From: Shewanella cyperi
GTDB taxonomy: Bacteria > Pseudomonadota > Gammaproteobacteria > Enterobacterales > Shewanellaceae
Assembly (NCBI RefSeq): GCF_017354985.1
Contig: NZ_CP071501.1
Span: forward strand, 2,933,501 to 2,997,500
Direction: 5' to 3'
Length of the DNA stretch: 64,000 bases
Shown piece by piece: positions 59,618 to 64,000 of this stretch (position 1 is its first letter; each line of letters begins with the position of its first letter). A program made the position numbers and the translations under genes. Below the pieces are notes generated by a model. It saw only the letters and a program-made list of their open reading frames with translations, had not been told where the DNA came from and did not search any database.

Positions 59618-60716
59618 CCAACATGGTCGCAAAAACATCTGGTTGCGCCTGCATATAGACCTGCCACTGCTGCTGGGACTGCTGGCGCTGATGGGGTTTG
59701 GCCTGGTGGTGATCTACTCCGCCAGCGGTGAAGACATGGGCATGATGGAGCGGCAATTAGTGCGCATGGGGCTGTCGCTGTTCATCATGCTGGTGGCGGC
59801 GCAGATCAATCCCGAGGTGTATCGCCGTTGGGCCCTGCCCATCTATATCGCAGGGGTGATTCTATTGCTGGGGGTGGCCTTTTTCGGTGAAATCAACAAG
59901 GGGGCCCGCCGCTGGCTCAATCTGGGTTTTATGGAATTTCAGCCCTCGGAGCTGATAAAACTTGCTTTCCCCATCACCATGGCCTGGTTTATCAGTAAAT
60001 TTCCGCTGCCGCCGAAAAAGCGCTATCTGGCAGCGGCCGGGGTGATTTTGCTTATCCCCACCCTGCTTATCGCCAAACAGCCGGACCTTGGCACCTCCAT
60101 TCTGGTGGCGGCCTCGGGGATCTTCGTGCTGTTCCTGTCCGGGATGAGCTGGTACATAGTGCTGGGATTTGTCGCTGCCGTGCTGATGTTCCTGCCCATA
60201 CTCTGGTACTTCCTGATGCACGATTACCAGCGTGCCCGGGTGATGATGCTGCTGGATCCCGAATCCGATCCGCTGGGTAAGGGCTACCATATTATTCAGT
60301 CCAAGATAGCTATAGGCTCCGGCGGCATCTGGGGTAAGGGTTGGCTGCACGGCACCCAGTCACAGCTGGAGTTTTTGCCCGAGCGCCACACCGATTTCAT
60401 CTTTGCCGTGATAGGCGAGGAATTCGGTCTTATCGGCTCGCTGTTTCTGCTCTGCATGTATCTCTATGTTATAGGTCGGGGTCTGGTCATTGCCTCCCGG
60501 GCCCAAACCAGTTTTGCCCGCTTGCTGGCCGGTTCCATTACCCTGACCTTCTTCGTATATGTGTTTGTGAACATAGGCATGGTGTCGGGCATATTGCCGG
60601 TAGTGGGAGTGCCGCTGCCGCTTATCAGCTATGGTGGTACCTCCATGCTGACATTGATGGTGGGATTTGGCATTCTAATGAGCATCCACACCCACAGACG
60701 TTTTGTCGACCGATAG
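59610..60716 (+). CDS. mrdB: Rod shape-determining peptidoglycan glycosyltransferase RodA
   Basis: A 368-residue SEDS-family membrane protein with ten helices. It polymerises lipid II with PBP2. Family motifs: [53 protein letters not shown] in pieces (catalytic loop), and [14 protein letters not shown]. The start overlaps mrdA. Confidence 0.98.
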   Translation: MNSQHGRKNIWLRLHIDLPLLLGLLALMGFGLVVIYSASGEDMGMMERQLVRMGLSLFIMLVAAQINPEVYRRWALPIYIAGVILLLGVAFFGEINKGARRWLNLGFMEFQPSELIKLAFPITMAWFISKFPLPPKKRYLAAAGVILLIPTLLIAKQPDLGTSILVAASGIFVLFLSGMSWYIVLGFVAAVLMFLPILWYFLMHDYQRARVMMLLDPESDPLGKGYHIIQSKIAIGSGGIWGKGWLHGTQSQLEFLPERHTDFIFAVIGEEFGLIGSLFLLCMYLYVIGRGLVIASRAQTSFARLLAGSITLTFFVYVFVNIGMVSGILPVVGVPLPLISYGGTSMLTLMVGFGILMSIHTHRRFVDR

Positions 60717-60728
60717 GAAACAACGACT

Positions 60729-61709
60729 TTGATAAGCCGTTCCAGTGCAGTATTGATGGCCATGCTGGCCATATCCCCTATGGGTGCCGCGGCCGATATC
60801 CCGGCACCTTTACGCGAAGCCTTTATTGAAGCCCAGCAACAGCAGGGCTTCAGCAAAGCCGACACCGAGGCCTTCCTGGCCAAGGCCCAATTCAATCAGG
60901 CGGTACTGGATGCCATTTCCCGCCCCTGGGAGGCCAAACCCTGGGATCAGTATTATCCGATTTTCCTGACCGAAAAACGGCTCCAGGCGGGGCTGGATTT
61001 TTGGCGTGACCATGATGCCAGTATTGCCAGGGCTGCCCACGAGTACGGAGTCGAGCCACAGATCATCGTCGCCATCATTGGCATTGAAACCTTCTATGGT
61101 CAAAACATGGGTAAGTACCCTGTGCTCGATGCCCTCTATACCCTGGGTTTCCATTACCCGCCGCGGGCCGACTTTTTTCGCAGCGAACTGGCCGCTCTGC
61201 AGACCCTGGTGAAGGAAGAGCAACTGGATCTCGACCAGCTCAAGGGTTCCTACGCCGGCGCCATGGGTTATGGTCAATTTATCCCCTCAAGTTATCGCAA
61301 TTTTGCCGTGGACTTCAGCCGGGATGGCAAACGGGATCTGCTCGGCAACGCCGATGACGCCATCGGCAGCGTGGCCAACTACTTTCATCTCCATGGCTGG
61401 CGCGCCGGTGAGCCGGTGGCGCTGAAACTTAAACATAAGGGCAAGCCCAAGCTAGCCCCTTGGGCGGGCGAAACCCTGTCGCTGTCCGCCGCCGATATTC
61501 TCAGCCCGTCCCTGGCACTGGCCCAGGCGAGGGATTTGGATGTGTCGCGCAAGGCCATGCTGGTTCAACTGGAGCAGGCCAGCGAAGATGAATATTGGCT
61601 GGGATTGGAAAATTTCTACGTGATCACCCGCTACAATCGCAGCCCGCTGTACGCCATGGCGGTATATCAATTCAGTGAGCGCCTCAAAGATGCCCGCCTT
61701 CAAGGTTAA
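60729..61709 (+). CDS. mltB: Membrane-bound lytic transglycosylase B
   Basis: A 326-residue periplasmic enzyme. The catalytic Glu is in IIGIETFYGQNMGKYP, and the family phrase YAGAMGYGQFIPSSYRNFAVD is intact. The N-terminus is a signal peptide (cleaved near GAAA). No lipobox Cys is present, so it may be soluble rather than lipid-anchored. The start is a TTG with AGGA upstream. Placement between rodA and rlpA is usual in many gammaproteobacteria but differs from E. coli. Confidence 0.95.
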   Translation: MISRSSAVLMAMLAISPMGAAADIPAPLREAFIEAQQQQGFSKADTEAFLAKAQFNQAVLDAISRPWEAKPWDQYYPIFLTEKRLQAGLDFWRDHDASIARAAHEYGVEPQIIVAIIGIETFYGQNMGKYPVLDALYTLGFHYPPRADFFRSELAALQTLVKEEQLDLDQLKGSYAGAMGYGQFIPSSYRNFAVDFSRDGKRDLLGNADDAIGSVANYFHLHGWRAGEPVALKLKHKGKPKLAPWAGETLSLSAADILSPSLALAQARDLDVSRKAMLVQLEQASEDEYWLGLENFYVITRYNRSPLYAMAVYQFSERLKDARLQG

Positions 61710-62487
61710 ACTGCTGCTGGTTTTGCTGCTGTTGCTGCAGGCCTGTTCCTCTCCGCCGCCCAAGGGCCGTTACAGCATGAGCCAGGATGAGGCCCCCAAG
61801 AACCCACCTGATGTCAGTCAAATCGAGGATGCCCATCCGCGGTACGAACCCTACAGCGCCCAGGGTAACAAGCCCTATACAGTGCTGGGAAAGTATTATC
61901 AGGTGCTGCCAAGTGGCGAGAATTTTCGCCAAAGTGGTATCGCTTCCTGGTACGGGCAAAAATTCCATGGCCACCTCACCTCCAACGGTGAAACCTACGA
62001 CATGTATACCATGACGGCGGCCCACAAGACGTTGCCCATCCCCAGCTATGTCAGGGTCTTCAATCTGGACAATCAAAAACAAATAATTGTCAGGGTCAAT
62101 GACAGGGGGCCGTTCCACGAGGGGCGTATTATCGATTTGTCCTATGCCGCCGCCCATAAACTCGGGGTGCTGCAAACGGGGACCGCCCGGGTTCAGATTG
62201 AAACCATCTACTTTCCGCCGCCAAGTACATTGCCACTTGCAGAATTGGCTGACAATCAAAGCTATTTTGTCCAGCTGCTGGCCTCGGCAGACAAGGCCAA
62301 ACTGGAGCGGCTGGGACAGGAATTGCAGCGGAAATACCAGCTCAATTTCCGCCTGGTCCAGGTGCAGCAACTGTACCGCCTGCAGCTCGGCCCCATAGGC
62401 CAGCAAAGGTTGGCCAATCAGGTGCTGAAAACCGTGCAGACAGAGGGATATCCCAGCGGCTACCTGGTCACAGAGCCTAAAAGCTAA
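61690..62487 (+). CDS. rlpA: Septal ring lytic transglycosylase RlpA
   Basis: A 265-residue outer-membrane lipoprotein with lipobox LQAC. It has a double-psi beta barrel (GIASWYGQKFHGHLTSNGE, then VRVNDRGPFHEGRIIDLSYAA) and a C-terminal SPOR domain that binds denuded septal glycan (SYFVQLLASADKAKLERLG). The ATG lies within the end of mltB, a 20-base overlap. Whether it is enzymatic varies by species; the barrel Asp of NDRGP is present. Confidence 0.94.
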   Translation: MPAFKVKLLLVLLLLLQACSSPPPKGRYSMSQDEAPKNPPDVSQIEDAHPRYEPYSAQGNKPYTVLGKYYQVLPSGENFRQSGIASWYGQKFHGHLTSNGETYDMYTMTAAHKTLPIPSYVRVFNLDNQKQIIVRVNDRGPFHEGRIIDLSYAAAHKLGVLQTGTARVQIETIYFPPPSTLPLAELADNQSYFVQLLASADKAKLERLGQELQRKYQLNFRLVQVQQLYRLQLGPIGQQRLANQVLKTVQTEGYPSGYLVTEPKS

Positions 62488-62588
62488 TCCATTAAGGAAC
62501 CTTCACGAAAATTGTCTGTCGATTAGTGATACACTGTGGCAATTTACGTCCCTTTAACTAAAACAACCGAGTACGTGTGTAGTTAACG

Positions 62589-63764
62589 ATGAAATTACTT
62601 GAACGCTTCACCCCAAAATCGCTGCTTCTTATTGGCCTGGTGTCCGTCTCCGCCCATGCAGCCCCTCCCATGGTGGTACCGGACGCACCTACCGTGGCCG
62701 CCAAGGCTTTTGTGCTGATGGACTACTACACGGGCCAGGTTATCGCCGAAAGCAACGCCTATGAGAGCCTGAACCCCGCCAGTCTGACCAAGATGATGAC
62801 CAGTTATGTGATAGGTCAGGAGATCAAGGCCGGCAATATCAGCCCCCAGGACGATGTGACCGTGACCCAGAACGCCTGGTCGAAGAATTTCCCAGACTCC
62901 TCCAAGATGTTTATTGAGGTGGGCAAGACCGTCAAGGTTGAAGATCTCAATCGCGGTATCATCATCCAGTCCGGCAACGACGCCTGTGTTGCCATGGCCG
63001 AGCATATTGCCGGGACCGAAGGCGCCTTCGTTGACCTGATGAACTCCTGGGCCAAACAGCTGGGCATGCGCGACAGCTACTTTGAAAACTCCCACGGTCT
63101 GGATTCAGAAAACCACAAGACCACAGCCTATGACATGGCATTGCTCGGTGCAGCGCTTATCCGTGATGTCCCCGAGGAGTACAAGGTTTATTCCGAAAAA
63201 TATTTCACTTTTAACGGTATCAAACAGTACAACCGCAACGGTCTGCTGTGGGACAACAGCCTGAATGTGGACGGTATCAAGACAGGTCACACCTCGGGCG
63301 CCGGTTACAACTTGGTGGCATCGGCCACTCAGGATGGCATGCGTCTGATTTCAGTGGTTATGGGTACAGCCAGTGAAGCCGCCCGCAAGGCCGAAAGCAA
63401 AAAGCTGCTCAACTACGGTTTCCGCTTCTTCGAAACCATCAGCCCCTACAAGGCGGGCGACACCTTCGTTACCCAGAAAATCTGGTACGGCGATCGTGAA
63501 ACCGTCAGCCTGGGTTTGGCTACCGACACTCCTATTACCATCAGCCGCGGCAAGGGCAAAGATCTGCAGGCCAATTTCGAGCTGACCAAGGAGCTGAGCG
63601 CACCTTTGGCCAAGGGCGAAACCGTAGGTCGGATCTTCTTCCAACTGGATGGCAAGGACATAGCCCAATTCCCGCTGGTTACCCTGGAAGAAGTCAATGA
63701 AGGCAGCTGGTTCAGCAAGCTGATGGATTACTTCAAGCAACTTATTGCCGGCTGGCTCGGCTAA
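62589..63764 (+). CDS. dacA: D-alanyl-D-alanine carboxypeptidase PBP5/6
   Basis: A 391-residue penicillin-binding protein. It has a signal peptide (cleaved after AHA), Ser65 and Lys68 in NPASLTKMM, SGN in IQSGNDACVAMAEH, and KTG in GIKTGHTSGAGYN. A C-terminal amphipathic helix (SWFSKLMDYFKQLIAGWLG) anchors it to the inner membrane. It trims the terminal D-Ala from pentapeptides. It is 101 bases after rlpA and is probably transcribed from its own promoter too. Confidence 0.97.
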   Translation: MKLLERFTPKSLLLIGLVSVSAHAAPPMVVPDAPTVAAKAFVLMDYYTGQVIAESNAYESLNPASLTKMMTSYVIGQEIKAGNISPQDDVTVTQNAWSKNFPDSSKMFIEVGKTVKVEDLNRGIIIQSGNDACVAMAEHIAGTEGAFVDLMNSWAKQLGMRDSYFENSHGLDSENHKTTAYDMALLGAALIRDVPEEYKVYSEKYFTFNGIKQYNRNGLLWDNSLNVDGIKTGHTSGAGYNLVASATQDGMRLISVVMGTASEAARKAESKKLLNYGFRFFETISPYKAGDTFVTQKIWYGDRETVSLGLATDTPITISRGKGKDLQANFELTKELSAPLAKGETVGRIFFQLDGKDIAQFPLVTLEEVNEGSWFSKLMDYFKQLIAGWLG

Positions 63765-63776
63765 GCGCTTGAAATT

Positions 63777-63805
63777 AAATGCCACCTCCGGGTGGCATTT
63801 TTTTT
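63777..63805 (+). terminator. dacA terminator
   Basis: The hairpin AAATGCCACC / GGTGGCATTT with loop TCCG has a run of eight T and lies 13 bases after the dacA stop. Confidence 0.92.
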
Positions 63806-63880
63806 GCCCATCGCCGCCCTTGATTCGGTTATAATAGCCGCCATATTAAGCTTGAGTTTTTCAGCCAGAGTAGTAAATCC

Positions 63881-64000
63881 ATGTTAAATACCACCTTTGA
63901 CCAATACCTGGAATTCCCCTGCAGCTTTCCGTTCAAGGTTGTCGGCGATGCCAGCGACACCCTGGCCGAGCGTGTGGTTGCTGTTGTGCAACAGCATGCC
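63881..64000 (+). CDS. ybeD: YbeD (DUF493) family protein, 5' part only
   Basis: The first 40 codons of a small protein: [19 protein letters not shown], then [20 protein letters not shown]. This matches the YbeD family, and the position after dacA is the same as in E. coli, where lipB follows. The family fold resembles a regulatory ACT-like domain; function is unclear. The rest is beyond the window. Confidence 0.9.
   Translation, partial: MLNTTFDQYLEFPCSFPFKVVGDASDTLAERVVAVVQQHA

Overview
The window is chromosomal DNA of a marine-type gammaproteobacterium, most likely Shewanella or a close relative. The evidence is an intact Na+-translocating NADH:quinone reductase operon (nqrABCDEF with apbE and nqrM), a pair of bacterioferritin genes, rimB-rimK, luxS, a TRAP transporter, and housekeeping blocks in nearly the same order as in E. 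coli (hemA-prfA-prmC-sirB2-sirB1-kdsA, miaB-ybeZ-ybeY-corC-lnt, leuS to dacA-ybeD, and a met-leu-gln tRNA operon). I see no insertion sequence, prophage, integron or CRISPR array. Genus assignment is inference from gene content and protein resemblance, not a database result.

Layout. 1-4 kb: 5' part of dinB behind a LexA-type box, a dCache chemoreceptor, and two bacterioferritin subunits with complementary active-site losses. 4-11.2 kb: the nqr operon on the minus strand, including the flavin transferase ApbE that loads FMN onto NqrB and NqrC and the iron-delivery factor NqrM. 11.5-17.4 kb: an orphan TonB-type outer-membrane receptor, luxS, and a three-gene TRAP transporter. 17.5-25.7 kb: bolA, an AlkB-like dioxygenase, rlmG, grxB, rimB-rimK, a fatty acid hydroxylase-type membrane enzyme, a DUF2804 protein, a YajG lipoprotein, a periplasmic cyclophilin and one unrecognised small protein. 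25.8-31.3 kb: ampG, yajQ, a VanZ-like protein, panE, DUF2164, an EamA transporter and kdsA.

31.3-39 kb: the hemA-prfA-prmC-sirB2-sirB1-kdsA block, interrupted by a DUF819 membrane protein gene. Both sirB1 and the DUF819 gene are followed by a decayed copy of their own 3' end, which I read as the scar of an imperfect recombination or insertion. Divergently lie lolB-ispE-prs. 40.3-41 kb: six tRNA genes (Met, Leu, Gln, Gln, Met, Gln in transcription order). 41-51 kb: ychF-pth, an intergenic array of 78-bp tandem repeats, a UbiF-type hydroxylase, a small secreted protein, then miaB-ybeZ-ybeY-corC-lnt. 51-64 kb: an AhpD-like protein, ybeL, then leuS-lptE-holA-nadD-rsfS-rlmH-mrdA-mrdB-mltB-rlpA-dacA-ybeD, covering outer-membrane assembly, ribosome maturation and elongation-phase peptidoglycan synthesis.

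Most of the window is ordinary conserved chromosome. The points worth a second look are the paired 3'-end duplications around the DUF819 gene, the 78-bp repeat array, micro-duplications at the ends of the alkB-like and ubiF genes, the large inverted repeat in front of miaB, and the divided bacterioferritin chemistry. I found no clear candidate for a wholly new system.
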